Source of the DNA: Symsagittifera roscoffensis
Taxonomy: Eukaryota; Xenacoelomorpha; Acoela; Convolutidae
Length of the DNA: 64,000 bases
Direction of reading: 5' to 3'
Assembly (NCBI RefSeq): GCF_963678635.1
Contig: NC_087065.1
Location: 37,909,888-37,973,887, forward strand
Shown piece by piece: positions 40,990 to 51,918 of the stretch. Numbering within the stretch: the stretch's first letter is position 1; each line of letters opens with the position of its first letter. The position numbers were made by a program, and so were the translations under genes. A model generated the notes under the pieces. It worked only from the letters and a program-made list of their open reading frames with translations. It ran no database searches and was not told the DNA's origin.

Positions 40990-41589
40990 TTAAGAAATGA
41001 TCTCTTTGTCGAATATTTTTTGCTGTTTGAGGCGATTTTCTAGTGTGGTCGAATTATTTATTAGTTTTTTGACAAGTGGGTTGAGTTTCGTAAAAAATTG
41101 TTGGGGGCAATTTTCATGGTGACTGGGAGGTCGTCTTTTTCTTTATTTTTGTTTGTCAAATGATCCGGGGTATGGTGAGATTTTTATACTTTAGGCTAAT
41201 TAAAATCTTCATTTTGTGACTTTAGGCTAAGTTATCAAATTTGTTTTGGGGGTATTCGTGGTCTGAGTTGGGGAAATATTGTTGATCTTTGGGTTATTAG
41301 ATAAGGGAGGGGTACGGTATTATGGTGATATTTATTTTAGCTGTCAAGTTGGAGTGGTTTGCTTATTTTTGACCTGGAGGTTGTAAAGTTATAGTTAGAG
41401 ATGTGCCTGGAGTTCTAGATTATTCGTCTAATTGATCTTAGTTTGAGTTAGAGAAAGTGGCGGATTGGATGAATCCTATTGGTCTATTTTGAACTAGAAT
41501 TATTGCGTACTTGTGAGCATGTTATTTTGAAAAATGGAAATGAAAAATGTTACGGAGGTTTCAAGATTGTGAAGTATAAAATTTTAAAA
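40990..41589 (-). other. Spacer between pol and downstream frames, copy 2
   Basis: 600 bp without a sustained frame; one base differs from copy 1 (copy 1 position 8881, T to G). Confidence 0.5.
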
Positions 41590-44500
41590 TTACTTTTTAA
41601 ATTCTACTTTCTTTAATATTTTAGATTGGGGGATGAACATTTTGTAGTTTTTACGTGGTTGATTTCGGAGTCTTGTTGTCTTTCTATGTTCTGATTTGTC
41701 TATTTCTTCTTGGGGTATTATTTGTTCTGTCATTTTTCTATTTTTTCTTTGTTTTGGAGATTCTTTATGGTTTTGTGTATTGTTTTTGGTAGCGATTGGT
41801 TTTGTGTTTTGATTTTCGGTGGGGTTATCATTTTGTTCTGTGTTTTTCAGATGTGGTTCGTTTTGAATAATTTTTAATCCTGTGAAAGAATATAATTGGG
41901 TTAATTCGCGGAGTGCGTATTCTTTTGGGTAATAAGGTAATAGGTTGTTTCGATGCTGAACGATTTCTTTTTTGTTTGAGTCGATAATTTTATATGTGAC
42001 ATCTGTGGGTTTTGCAATTATTTGATAGGGTCCTTTTCGGAGGGGTTGTAATTTTTTAGAAATTCCTTTTTGAGTATTAAAATTAGGTATTAAAACAAAT
42101 GTTCCAATTTTTAAATCGGAAGCTGGTGTAAAACGTGAATTGATTTGTTCATTTATGTTTTGTCTTTGTAATAACTTTTTCGTTATTTTTTGGTAAATTT
42201 CATTGTGTTTCTTATCTCTATTTAAAATCCATTCGGTGTGTGTACCGGAGGCTAATTTAAGGATTTGTGGGTGATGAAAATGATCTTCATCGTGCGTATG
42301 TAATGGTAGGTTATAACAAATTGAGTCTTTATTTGGTTGACAATAACCTTGTGCGTTTTTATGGGAATTTGCTGTAAACATTATTGGTTTGCGTGGCTTT
42401 TGGTTGAAAACCATTTCGTATGGTGACATTCCTAAAGTTGTCGTGATTTGTGAATTATATGCTAATGGAAATAATTTTACATCTGCTGACCATTCGGTAT
42501 ATTTGGTATCATTTCCGTTGATGATACATCTAAGATATTCTTGTAGTGAACGGTTCATACCTTCGACTAAGCCGTTTGTCCAAGGTGCATGAGATGTACG
42601 TGGTTTGTGTTTAATGTTGTATAAATGACATAGTGTTATTATTTCATTATTTATGAATTCTGTACCATTGTCTGTGACTAAAATTTCTGGTAGTCCAAAT
42701 TTTGCTATCCAGTGTTCATAAAGTGTTGTGTATGCGTAATAAGCGTTACAATGTGGTACTGGGTTAAGTGCTACATAATGTGTAAATGCGTCAACAATTA
42801 CCATAATGTAGGAGTTTCCTTCTGATGAGGGTGAAATTGGTCCTTTAGTATCAAATGAGATACGATGATTAAAGTATAAACTTTGTCCTTTAAAATCTTG
42901 TTTTTGTGCTATTTGTTTTTGATTTGGGTAAGGTTTATTTAATTGACATACTATACAATCATTGCATAGTACTTTTATCCAAATTGGTGCATTTGGGAAG
43001 TAAAAATTTTGTATAAAATTTGAATATGTTTTCTCTGATCCAGAGTGTCCTTTAATGTTTTGTGTATGTGAAATATTAAAAGCTATAAGAATCATACTTA
43101 TAGGGAGACAGGGAACTGTAGATTCATTAAGGTTGTACTCTAAAAGGTCTGTATTTTCGTTAATTGTTGTATTGTTAAACTTGCGAAAGTATCGGAGGAG
43201 TGTTTTGTTTCCTAGAATGGTTGAATCTGCTTTGATAGGTTTAGTTTTATATTTGTGCCATGATTTTAGTTGTCGAATTACTGGGTCAAGGTTTTGATAT
43301 TGTTTCAGTGTTGAAATTGTAATTGTTTCTGTTGGGGGGAGAAAAATGTTTTCGATTTCTAATTTAGATAATGGTATTGTATCAAGTGGGTCGTGAAGGT
43401 CAAAAACTTGATTTATTGTGTATTTTGAATCATTTGTTTGTGGTCCTGATAAATTTATTTTATCAGTTAAATCTTCTTTTTCAATTAGTGGAAAATGGTC
43501 TTTTTTAGGTAGGTGTTGTTTTGTTCGTTTTTGTTGGGTGTTATTTTTTATCCATTGAGAATATGGAATTGGTTTAAAAGTTGATGTTCCAAGTAGGTCA
43601 ACTTCATAATGATTATTTTGACAATCTAAATAAAGTGGGAAATGTTGTAAATTATTTATTTGTGATTGTTCAATATCAGTTTTTACTGCATATTTGCATT
43701 CTAATCGAGGTGATGTTTCGTTTTCTGCAAGGTAGAATTTTATATTTTTGGGTATTTCAACTGTTGTTTTTCGTGTAAGTAATTCAGGTGGTGTATTTCG
43801 ACTTAAGGTGTCTGGTAATGCAAGATTTTTTCCTGCAGTCCAAACTATATGTAAGTTTGGAAATTTCATTAGAATTAGTTGAAATCTGTAAACTCGGTGG
43901 TTTGGGTTAGATTTCTGTGTAAAAAGAAAGATGATTGGTTTGTGGTCTGTGAACAAAACTGTGGGATGTTTTGATCCAAGTATCAGAAATTCATATTCTG
44001 TAAGTGTATATATTATGGCTGTACATTCTCTCATTAGAGTTGAGAGTCGTAGCTCTGCTTGAGTGAATAATCGAGAATTTGCTGATATGAGGTTCATTTT
44101 ATTTGTACCATTATGTGATTGTAATAATGCTGCGCCGATGCCAAAGTTCGAAGCATCGCACATTGCATAAAATGGTTGATCAGGGTCTGGAATTGTGTTT
44201 GAAATTTGTTCAGTTAAAAGTTTCTTTATTTCTTCGAATCGTGTTTGATGTTCTGTATTCCATTCAAAGTTGTTTTGTTGTCTAAGGATGTTATAAAATG
44301 GTCGTAGGTATAATTGCATTTTATAAACATATTTACTTAAAAAGTTTAACATTCCAAGGAACTCTTGGATTTTCTTTTTATTTGTTGGTGGTTGAAGTTT
44401 TTGAATAGCGTCAATGCGTGATTTCAGTGGAGTGATTGTTTTTCTTTCTATATTATGTCCTAAGAATTTAACTCTAGTCAAAAAGAAGTGTGATTTATCG

Positions 44501-47500
44501 GGGGCGGCCTTCAGATTTTCGTTCTGAAGTATTTGGTGATATGTTTCTAAAACTTTGAACATTTCGTCTTTTGTTTGTGATTGCATAAAAACATCGTCTA
44601 AATAGGTGATTGCGTTTTTCTTGAGTATTAGTGGTCTAAAAATTTTGCTCATAAAGGCTGAAAATGCTGCTGGTCCTATGGATATTCCATAGAATAAGCG
44701 GTTGAATTCATATTGTTGGTTTCCGATAACAAATTGTGTTAAACGTCGTGATTGTTCATCTAGTGGCATTTGATTGTATGCACTATTCATGTCGGCGGTT
44801 GTGAAGTATTTGCCGTTTATTTTTGTTAAAATAACTTGTATTGGTTCAATGGGCCAATTACATTTTGATTCATCTATGAGTGAATTGAGGTATCTAGCAT
44901 CGAGAACGATTTTTAACGATTCTCCTTTAGCTAGAATGATAACGGGGTTGATGAATGTGTTGCCTTTTGGTTGTTCTTCTTTATTAACCGGTGATATAAT
45001 ATTGTATTGCTCTAAAATATCGAGTAATCTGTTTACTTTATCATGTAAGTGAATTGGTACTTTACTTGCTCTTTGTTTTTTGAAAACTGCGTCTGGTTTT
45101 AATGGGAGATGTAGTGATGAACTGATTTTGCCAACATCGAATTTTGATGTTGCATAGACTGATGAATATTGAATTAGCTGTTTGGCTAACTTTTCAAATT
45201 CGTCTTGTGTTATTTGTGAATGTTGGAAATTAAACATTGTTAAAAATTTCTGTTGGTCCTCTGTGTAGTTACTGATGTTGAATGTAGGTTTGAAATATGG
45301 AGTTTTTGTGAAATAATCCGTATTTCTGTTTTCGTTACTTATTATATTATTTATAGATAATTCTTCATTAAGAATTGTAGATTGGCAAATATCTAGTAAT
45401 TGGAGTATATTATTTACGCGATAGGCTTTTTCGTGTATTGGTGATATTGTTGCGTTGGTTTCACAATATCCTAAAAGTCCTAATGGTAATGTTACTTGGT
45501 AAGGTGTGTTGTTATAGACATGTAAGGAGATGATATCTGAATTCGAATTTTTCAAATATTTTATTGAAGAGATTGTGATTTTGAAAAATTTATGAATCGG
45601 TTTGAATTCAAAATCTGACATATAAAATTTTTGTTTGTTTTGTGCTTTATCATATTGGTGAACTTGTTTGATTGAAAAATTATAGATGTTTCCTGATAGT
45701 GGTTTCAGGTGTTTTCTTTGTTGGTTAAATATCGGATAAAATTTTGAAAAGAATGGTGGTTGTTTATTCAATCTTTGAAAAAATGTTAAGGATGTTTCTT
45801 TTGTTTTTGTATATTTATCTTTGATTAATATTTTACTATTTAGTATGTTAATTGTTGGTATATACTTTGAAATAAATGGTATTCCAATGATATTATATTT
45901 AATATCGGTGATATGGAATATTTGTTTAAATGGCTTATTTAAAATTTTACTTTGTTCCATTGTTCTGGTAGGGAGGAGAAATAATTGGATTTTTCCGTAG
46001 TTTATCAATGTTGATCCTTGTGCTGTCGCTAGTTTGCTGGAGGTTTCAAGAGGTGTTAGCTTTGGGTGTAAGATTTTTATTTCATTCCATGTGGGAATGT
46101 TTATTATGTTTGATTCTGCTCCTGAATCAATTAAAAAATCTATTTCAAGGTCTGGTGGTTGAAATTCTTTATTTCTTGGGCTTTCTAAGAGAAATGGTAT
46201 TGTCCAAATTTTTTCTTTGGGTTGTTCTTTTTGTATATTTTGATAAATGTGGTTTGTATTCAAGCATTTTGTTTTGGTATTTTTATTGGTTTGATTTGTA
46301 GTGTTTATCTCATTTGTTTCTTGCGTCGTTGGTGTGGAATTTATGGGTGTAGTGTAATGATTTTGAAGAATTTGTGATTGATTTTCATATATATGTGATG
46401 GAAAGGGTTGTTCATATATGACAGATTCATAGTCATTTTCGACTTTTATCATATTGATATCAAGAGTGTTTTCAGTATCACTTTCTGAATCTGATGATGT
46501 ACAGTTTATTTGATTGAGTTGTAACGTATCAGTTACTGTGTCATCAATACCTGGAGGGTCTGATGTTGTTTCTGGGTTAGCTTGTACTTGATTGATTTGT
46601 CTTTGATGTTTAGGTGTACTGCTTCTGTGACGATTATTAGAGTTATTGTAGTGATTATTATTTCGGTGTGGTGATTGGGAATAATTTCGATAGCGATTAT
46701 TATAACTTGGGTGTCGGTTTTGTGAATTATTTCGCGATCTGTTTTGGTAATTATTGTTTGGTCTGTTATAGTTCGATCTATTATATGAGTTATTCCTTGA
46801 TCGGTTGTTCGGGTAATTCTGGTTTCGGTTGTTTGAATAACTTCTGTTTCGATTATAGGAGTAGTTTCTATTCCTATTGTATGATGAATTTCGTGATTGG
46901 TTGTTTGGATAATAGTTATTTCTTGATTGAGAATTAGATCTAGAAACAAATCGTTGTGTATTTGAATTTGATCTGGAGTAGTTATTTCGACTATTCGGTC
47001 TATTGTAGTGATTTTGTGATGAATTATACGTGTTTCTTCGTTCTGGTGATCTTCCTCTATAACTTGAGTTATATGGAGATTGATTTCTTGTATAGCTTGT
47101 ATTGTTTGGGAGTGGTTTTCCTGAACTGTTGTTGCTGTATACATTTTTGTTTGGTAGGTTTTGATCTTTTTTCATGTATTGATAAAATGATTTATTTGGT
47201 TCTTTGTATTTTTGAGGTTTATTTTGACTATCTTGTTGTTTTTGTCTACATTCGGAAATACTATGTCCGTATCGTCGGCAATAATTACACCATTTTTTGA
47301 AAGATGGTTTGCCTTTAAAGTTCGGGTTCTTTTCGTAAATATTGAGTATTTCAGTGATTTTTTCAACGAGATCTGTTTCTGATTCTTGTATATTATTAAT
47401 ATTAGTGGAAGTCGTTTCAATTTTGTTAACGTATTGTAATTTCAGATTTTCCGTTTCTTCTAATTTCATTGTGATTTCTGCTTGTTCTAGTTTGTCTACT

Positions 47501-49812
47501 AGTTTTCTAAAATCTAAATCGGGTTCTCGAATTGAAGAAGGATGTGATGCTCTCTTTTTTATTGCTATTTTCCTTAATTGTGGTGTTAAGGTCATCATTA
47601 AGATTTCTGTCATCTTAGTGTTTTTATAGTCATGTGTATTTAGTGAATATGCTTTTCGAACTAGTGTTTCGATTCTTACTGCTATTTGCTTGATGGTTTC
47701 GTTTGGTAATCTGCGAATTTCATTACATAAAACTCTTTGTTGTTGTTTGTTTCTTTCGGAGTCAAACATTTTTGAAAATTCTTGTGTAAATCTTTTCCAG
47801 TTTGATTTTATTTCTTGAGGTAGTACTGAAAACCATTTTTGGGCTGCGCCATCTAAGGTTGTTTGTATCAACGCTGTGCGTCGATGTATCCAGTTTTGAT
47901 GTAGTGGCGTGTTAATTGGTTCAGGTCCAATATTTAAAATTAAATTTGCTGTTACTGCATTTAAGTAATCTTCTACAGAGTATTCAGGGTCTGTTCCTGT
48001 GAAAACCATTAAGGGTTTATTTGATGTTATTGATGATCCACCCATAAGGTATGGATTCATTGTCATTTGTAATGATTCAGCTGCATTTGGCATTTGAGAA
48101 AAATTTGAAAGTTGGTTTCTTGTTATTTCATGTTGTTGAAGATAATACGGGAGTGGTATTTCATTTTGCATTTGTGATGGTTGATACGAGTGTGTAGTCA
48201 TTGGATTTTGTTGTTGAATTGGTTGAAAAGATTGTATATTAATTGGATTTGGTTGTTGAATTGGTTGTTGATATTGTGCATCTATTGATTGTGGAGAAAA
48301 ATTTCTATGGTTTGTACGTGTTTTCTGTATTCCTTGTCTACGATATTCTTGAGTATTTGGTGCAAATATATCTGGTTGTAAGAAATCTTCATCTGAGGAT
48401 AAATAATCCATTTGATAAGATGTTTGTTTTTTATTTTTATTTTGTTGAAAAAATGGGTAATTTTCACTGCGATCCTGTGGAGGATTTGGTTGAAAATTTG
48501 TGGAATTATATTGGGCCGTTGGGTTATCCCAGTTTCGAGGTTTTGTATATTGATTAAAATTTCTTTGTGGTTTATAATTTGTTTTTGATGGATGTGTATA
48601 ATTATAATTATGGTCTGCAAAGTTGTTTCTAGTGAATGTTTTGCGTGTTTTTGATGGTATTGTCATGGGTTTGTATGTTTGGTAATCCATATGTGAATAT
48701 TTAGGGGCAACCGAAGGTTTAACGGTTGATTGTAAGGTTACCTGTGTTTGTGAAGGATTTGTATTTCTTGGTGTTGTTAAATTTGGGCGTATTGGTGAAA
48801 TACTTTGTTGTGTAGTTGTTGTGTGTACAATTTCTTCATTTATGAAGTGTGATGGTGTCTGTATATCTTGTTGAGTAAGATTCCTAGTTCCATTGAGGTT
48901 TTCATTGTGTATGACTGTAGAGTTTAAACTATTATTTTGTGTATCGGGTAAAAATGTATTATAGTTTAATGGTGTTGCATCAATTGTTAATGGTATTACT
49001 CTTACATAATCTCTTATGTAAGATATTGTACCTATTGCTTGACTTGAGATTGATTGTGGAAAGTTTATAAATACGGGATGAGACCATTCGGGGTCCCAAA
49101 CATAATCTGATTGTTCTGTGATAGCTGTATCATCGTTCGAGTTTTGGGGTCTAAAATTTTTTCTTGCTTGTGCAATTAAATCAATATTGTGTGTAAAATA
49201 ATCTATTATGAACCATGCTAAAATTTTTTGTAAATCGTGTTTGGTATGTTGTGAAACGTCGTCTTTCGTGAAATTTTCTTTAATGATGTTTAAATAACTA
49301 GAGAGTAGTGTGATTTCATGTCGTACTCTTAAATGTTTAGATGTTTCTGTCGGTGAGACATTTGTTAATGGGAGTTCATTTTCTAATATCGAAATATAAC
49401 TATATATTAGTGCGAAAACTTCATTGGTGAAAATGGAGTTTGCTCTTTGTGAGTTATGGTATTGTATGCTTTTTATATATTCTGAAAAAACTTTTGAAAA
49501 TTCTAAATCAAGGTCGTCTGTTTGAATAGTGTATGTTCTATTATTATGGTTTGGGGAAGTGAATTCTATAGAGTAGATTCCATATTGTTGTGTTATGTTG
49601 CATATATCTTTTAGATAGTGATCTATGATTTGTCTTTTGATTTTTACATCGGGGAACTCTGTTTTACATGGACTGATTCCGGGTTCAAATAAATTTACGA
49701 GTAAATTTTGACAAAATATGTGTTGTCCTCTATCAGTATCTGCATCTACTATAAAAGGAAAGATTTCATCATCATCTGGAGTTTCGTCACCTGGGGTGTG
49801 CGTTGAACTCAT
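41590..49812 (-). CDS. gag-pol: ORF2 of copy 2, Gag-Pol polyprotein
   Basis: Intact 2740-codon frame with all protease, RT, RNase H and integrase motifs of copy 1 at the same residues (knuckle from 842, DSGA at 1229, YLDD at 1737, integrase D2321, D2381, E2417). Differences: Pro to Ser in the capsid-knuckle linker, Thr to Ala about ten residues before the second integrase Asp, and a synonymous change. None touches a catalytic residue, so both copies could encode active enzymes. Confidence 0.95.
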   Translation of the reverse strand: MSSTHTPGDETPDDDEIFPFIVDADTDRGQHIFCQNLLVNLFEPGISPCKTEFPDVKIKRQIIDHYLKDICNITQQYGIYSIEFTSPNHNNRTYTIQTDDLDLEFSKVFSEYIKSIQYHNSQRANSIFTNEVFALIYSYISILENELPLTNVSPTETSKHLRVRHEITLLSSYLNIIKENFTKDDVSQHTKHDLQKILAWFIIDYFTHNIDLIAQARKNFRPQNSNDDTAITEQSDYVWDPEWSHPVFINFPQSISSQAIGTISYIRDYVRVIPLTIDATPLNYNTFLPDTQNNSLNSTVIHNENLNGTRNLTQQDIQTPSHFINEEIVHTTTTQQSISPIRPNLTTPRNTNPSQTQVTLQSTVKPSVAPKYSHMDYQTYKPMTIPSKTRKTFTRNNFADHNYNYTHPSKTNYKPQRNFNQYTKPRNWDNPTAQYNSTNFQPNPPQDRSENYPFFQQNKNKKQTSYQMDYLSSDEDFLQPDIFAPNTQEYRRQGIQKTRTNHRNFSPQSIDAQYQQPIQQPNPINIQSFQPIQQQNPMTTHSYQPSQMQNEIPLPYYLQQHEITRNQLSNFSQMPNAAESLQMTMNPYLMGGSSITSNKPLMVFTGTDPEYSVEDYLNAVTANLILNIGPEPINTPLHQNWIHRRTALIQTTLDGAAQKWFSVLPQEIKSNWKRFTQEFSKMFDSERNKQQQRVLCNEIRRLPNETIKQIAVRIETLVRKAYSLNTHDYKNTKMTEILMMTLTPQLRKIAIKKRASHPSSIREPDLDFRKLVDKLEQAEITMKLEETENLKLQYVNKIETTSTNINNIQESETDLVEKITEILNIYEKNPNFKGKPSFKKWCNYCRRYGHSISECRQKQQDSQNKPQKYKEPNKSFYQYMKKDQNLPNKNVYSNNSSGKPLPNNTSYTRNQSPYNSSYRGRSPERRNTYNSSQNHYNRPNSRNNYSRSNSNTQRFVSRSNSQSRNNYYPNNQSRNSSYNRNRNYSYNRNRSYSNNRNQNYPNNRSRNNSYNRSNYNRPNNNYQNRSRNNSQNRHPSYNNRYRNYSQSPHRNNNHYNNSNNRHRSSTPKHQRQINQVQANPETTSDPPGIDDTVTDTLQLNQINCTSSDSESDTENTLDINMIKVENDYESVIYEQPFPSHIYENQSQILQNHYTTPINSTPTTQETNEINTTNQTNKNTKTKCLNTNHIYQNIQKEQPKEKIWTIPFLLESPRNKEFQPPDLEIDFLIDSGAESNIINIPTWNEIKILHPKLTPLETSSKLATAQGSTLINYGKIQLFLLPTRTMEQSKILNKPFKQIFHITDIKYNIIGIPFISKYIPTINILNSKILIKDKYTKTKETSLTFFQRLNKQPPFFSKFYPIFNQQRKHLKPLSGNIYNFSIKQVHQYDKAQNKQKFYMSDFEFKPIHKFFKITISSIKYLKNSNSDIISLHVYNNTPYQVTLPLGLLGYCETNATISPIHEKAYRVNNILQLLDICQSTILNEELSINNIISNENRNTDYFTKTPYFKPTFNISNYTEDQQKFLTMFNFQHSQITQDEFEKLAKQLIQYSSVYATSKFDVGKISSSLHLPLKPDAVFKKQRASKVPIHLHDKVNRLLDILEQYNIISPVNKEEQPKGNTFINPVIILAKGESLKIVLDARYLNSLIDESKCNWPIEPIQVILTKINGKYFTTADMNSAYNQMPLDEQSRRLTQFVIGNQQYEFNRLFYGISIGPAAFSAFMSKIFRPLILKKNAITYLDDVFMQSQTKDEMFKVLETYHQILQNENLKAAPDKSHFFLTRVKFLGHNIERKTITPLKSRIDAIQKLQPPTNKKKIQEFLGMLNFLSKYVYKMQLYLRPFYNILRQQNNFEWNTEHQTRFEEIKKLLTEQISNTIPDPDQPFYAMCDASNFGIGAALLQSHNGTNKMNLISANSRLFTQAELRLSTLMRECTAIIYTLTEYEFLILGSKHPTVLFTDHKPIIFLFTQKSNPNHRVYRFQLILMKFPNLHIVWTAGKNLALPDTLSRNTPPELLTRKTTVEIPKNIKFYLAENETSPRLECKYAVKTDIEQSQINNLQHFPLYLDCQNNHYEVDLLGTSTFKPIPYSQWIKNNTQQKRTKQHLPKKDHFPLIEKEDLTDKINLSGPQTNDSKYTINQVFDLHDPLDTIPLSKLEIENIFLPPTETITISTLKQYQNLDPVIRQLKSWHKYKTKPIKADSTILGNKTLLRYFRKFNNTTINENTDLLEYNLNESTVPCLPISMILIAFNISHTQNIKGHSGSEKTYSNFIQNFYFPNAPIWIKVLCNDCIVCQLNKPYPNQKQIAQKQDFKGQSLYFNHRISFDTKGPISPSSEGNSYIMVIVDAFTHYVALNPVPHCNAYYAYTTLYEHWIAKFGLPEILVTDNGTEFINNEIITLCHLYNIKHKPRTSHAPWTNGLVEGMNRSLQEYLRCIINGNDTKYTEWSADVKLFPLAYNSQITTTLGMSPYEMVFNQKPRKPIMFTANSHKNAQGYCQPNKDSICYNLPLHTHDEDHFHHPQILKLASGTHTEWILNRDKKHNEIYQKITKKLLQRQNINEQINSRFTPASDLKIGTFVLIPNFNTQKGISKKLQPLRKGPYQIIAKPTDVTYKIIDSNKKEIVQHRNNLLPYYPKEYALRELTQLYSFTGLKIIQNEPHLKNTEQNDNPTENQNTKPIATKNNTQNHKESPKQRKNRKMTEQIIPQEEIDKSEHRKTTRLRNQPRKNYKMFIPQSKILKKVEFKK

Positions 49813-50254
49813 TTTTTCGTTCGATGACTGTTAATATGTAATTATTAATGTGTCGAATTGGTTGATTCCAGTTGTATAGATGTACTGGTTTGTGTTTATA
49901 CTGCTTTTTTATTCTTCTTTTTCCTCTTTGTGATGAATTTGAAGTTGTTTCTGAGTCAGAAAAATATAATTGATCGTGTTGTGGGTAATTTTTATCTATT
50001 GATTCTTTTAGTTTGTAGAGTTCGTCTAAACTGTTGGTTTCTGATTCTGAAAATGCGTTTCGATTTTTTGAAAATCTTTTTCGTGTTATTTGTCTTTGTT
50101 TAGTGATTATTTTTCTCTTTAGTGTTTGTCGTTTTGTTCGAATGTATCCAACTGTTTGTGTATGAGGTGTGATTACAAGGTCGTATTTTTTGTTATCTAT
50201 TTCACAATTGTGTAAAACGATTGTTTGTTTATTCCCTAGGTTTTTAAATGACAT
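49787..50254 (-). CDS. ORF1 of copy 2, 155-aa basic protein
   Basis: Identical in protein to copy 1's ORF1, with two Lys/Arg clusters flanking an acidic Ser-rich segment. It overlaps the gag-pol start by 26 nt in the other frame. Unknown function. Confidence 0.65.
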   Translation of the reverse strand: MSFKNLGNKQTIVLHNCEIDNKKYDLVITPHTQTVGYIRTKRQTLKRKIITKQRQITRKRFSKNRNAFSESETNSLDELYKLKESIDKNYPQHDQLYFSDSETTSNSSQRGKRRIKKQYKHKPVHLYNWNQPIRHINNYILTVIERKNEFNAHPR

Positions 50255-51486
50255 AAGGTTTAGGATGACGGGTGCAAAAGGTTGTTAAATGATTTCTATT
50301 TTCCTAAACTGTTAGTTCTTACGATTTTTTGGTTAGCTTAACCTGGGTCTTTTTGTTTAGGGTTGGAGAGAAAAGTATATCGATTCCGAAGAATGATTTT
50401 TACTTTCTCGTGACTAGTATAAGCTAAGGTGTTAACTTACTTAATCTTACTTAGGGGTAGTGATTGTGTTCAAGGGTTGGAGAATAGTAAATCGATCCAC
50501 AAGGTTCAGGTATAATTAGAACGCGAGTAGTTCGTTAGATACTATTTTAAACTTACTAAGTCTAAGATTTATCCTGGGTCTGGTAAGAGGGGGGATCAAG
50601 TGAAGGATGAATAACCGAAGTTCTTCACTGTTTATCCTAATTTGAATGATTAGTTTTGTTTAAAAATTTCTATTAGTCTTGGGTCTTTAGAAAGGGTTGG
50701 GTAGTGAATCGACGTTTGAGGTCGTTAGACACTAATTAAGTGGGTGGGGGAGAACAAAGTTGTTCTGTTTGATCCAAGGATAAGCCTTGATGATCAATTT
50801 TAAAATGTAATGAAGTAGAAAATGATTTAAGATCCAAGGATAAGCCTTGATGATCTGGTTTTAAAATTAAGTGACTTTAAGTTTTAATGAGGTTTTAAAT
50901 TTGTGTAAAGGAAAGATTTAGTATTTTATGATATTAGTGAGTTGATGATTGCTGTTATGTTTTAGGTGATGAAGCTGGAACAACAGGATGATTTATGATT
51001 ACTAACCATTTATTGTCATGCTACTAATTTTTATTTTTATTTTCCAATAAATATTTTTCAAACATGTTTTGTATAATACTGCAGAATTTTAGGAAAACGA
51101 TCTTAGATCTTTTTATCAATCGTTATTGTATAATATTAATTTTGTTTAGCGCCTGAAATGATTTTGAAGATTTACTTCAAGGTTTTATGTTTGCAAATGG
51201 AAATCTAAATTCATTGCAAGTAGTATTCGAAATATAAAAGTTTGTTCTGGCTTTTGCCGAACTATCATGTAACTATACGGCAAGTTTCTACTTTGTCGTA
51301 TGTCGTCTTTGGTTCGATGTCTTCTTCCAATTCCGGGTAGTTCTATTATGGTTCGGAATATTGGCTCGGATCTATTGAGTCGGAGAGACATTTCAATTAA
51401 ATTATTGTCGTATAACATTTTGTAAATGTTTTTGTCTAATTTCTAATCTAATTTTGGTTAATTCTAATCTAATAAGGTCTTGTTCG
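50255..51486 (-). other. Leader of copy 2
   Basis: Same repeats as copy 1: GATCCAAGG units at 50771 and 50831 and GGGTTGG-type motifs at 50360, 50474 and 50694. Two single-base changes. The 77-codon frame recurs at 51185-51418. Confidence 0.5.
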
Positions 51487-51504
51487 AGACTTATGGTCGC
51501 ACCA
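51487..51504 (-). other. Primer-binding site of copy 2
   Basis: Same TGGTGCGACC start on the minus strand, two bases inside the LTR, as in copy 1. Confidence 0.75.
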
Positions 51505-51506
51505 GA

Positions 51507-51914
51507 TGAGTTAGGACTGGAGTGTAACTCATAGAGTAATTTCGGATAGGGTACACCGTCTGCTCGTCACGCTATCTTATTTTCGGCCGGATAGATTCGT
51601 GCAACTTCTTAGTCTAATACCGATCCTAATCTTACTCTTATACTATCTAGTCTCAGGTTGTTTAACTAGTCTCTGCTAGGCTCAATAGATCTAGGGTATA
51701 CTGGTTTATTGCGGCTGCTGAAGTGCTCGGGAGAGTCCAACTAATTTCTAAGTTAAATTCAAATCTCTCTGGTGCTGAAATTACAAGTAACTTCAGCACT
51801 TACAAATAAGTGGGTTGTTAGTTAGATGGATCATGATTGGTTAATATTAAATACTTTACATTGGTAAAACATTTAATTTATCCAATCATAAAATATAGTT
51901 TAGATCAGGTTCCA
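51507..51914 (-). repeat. 5' LTR of copy 2 (right end in window)
   Basis: 408 bp, identical by eye to 33013-33420. It holds the promoter for leftward transcription of copy 2. Confidence 0.93.
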
Positions 51915-51918
51915 CTCT
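51915..51918. repeat. Target-site duplication CTCT, right side of copy 2
   Basis: Directly follows the LTR end GGTTCCA and matches 33009-33012. Confidence 0.9.

Larger units (their letters stand above)
33013..51914 (-). mobile_element. Giant envelope-bearing Ty3/Gypsy-like LTR retrotransposon, copy 2
   Basis: An 18,902-bp element of exactly the same length as copy 1 and in the same orientation, offset by 32,476 bp throughout. I noticed 13 base differences (at copy 1 positions 855, 4283, 4442, 6601, 7726, 7890, 8393, 8881, 10229, 12525, 14933, 17875, 18322). Its two LTRs look identical, so this insertion may be the younger. All seven reading frames are open. Confidence 0.93.

Noticed and set aside
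33013-51914. Copy 2 as an assembly duplicate of copy 1
   Set aside because: The flanks and 4-bp target duplications differ and there are at least 13 distributed base differences, so two real insertions are the simpler reading.
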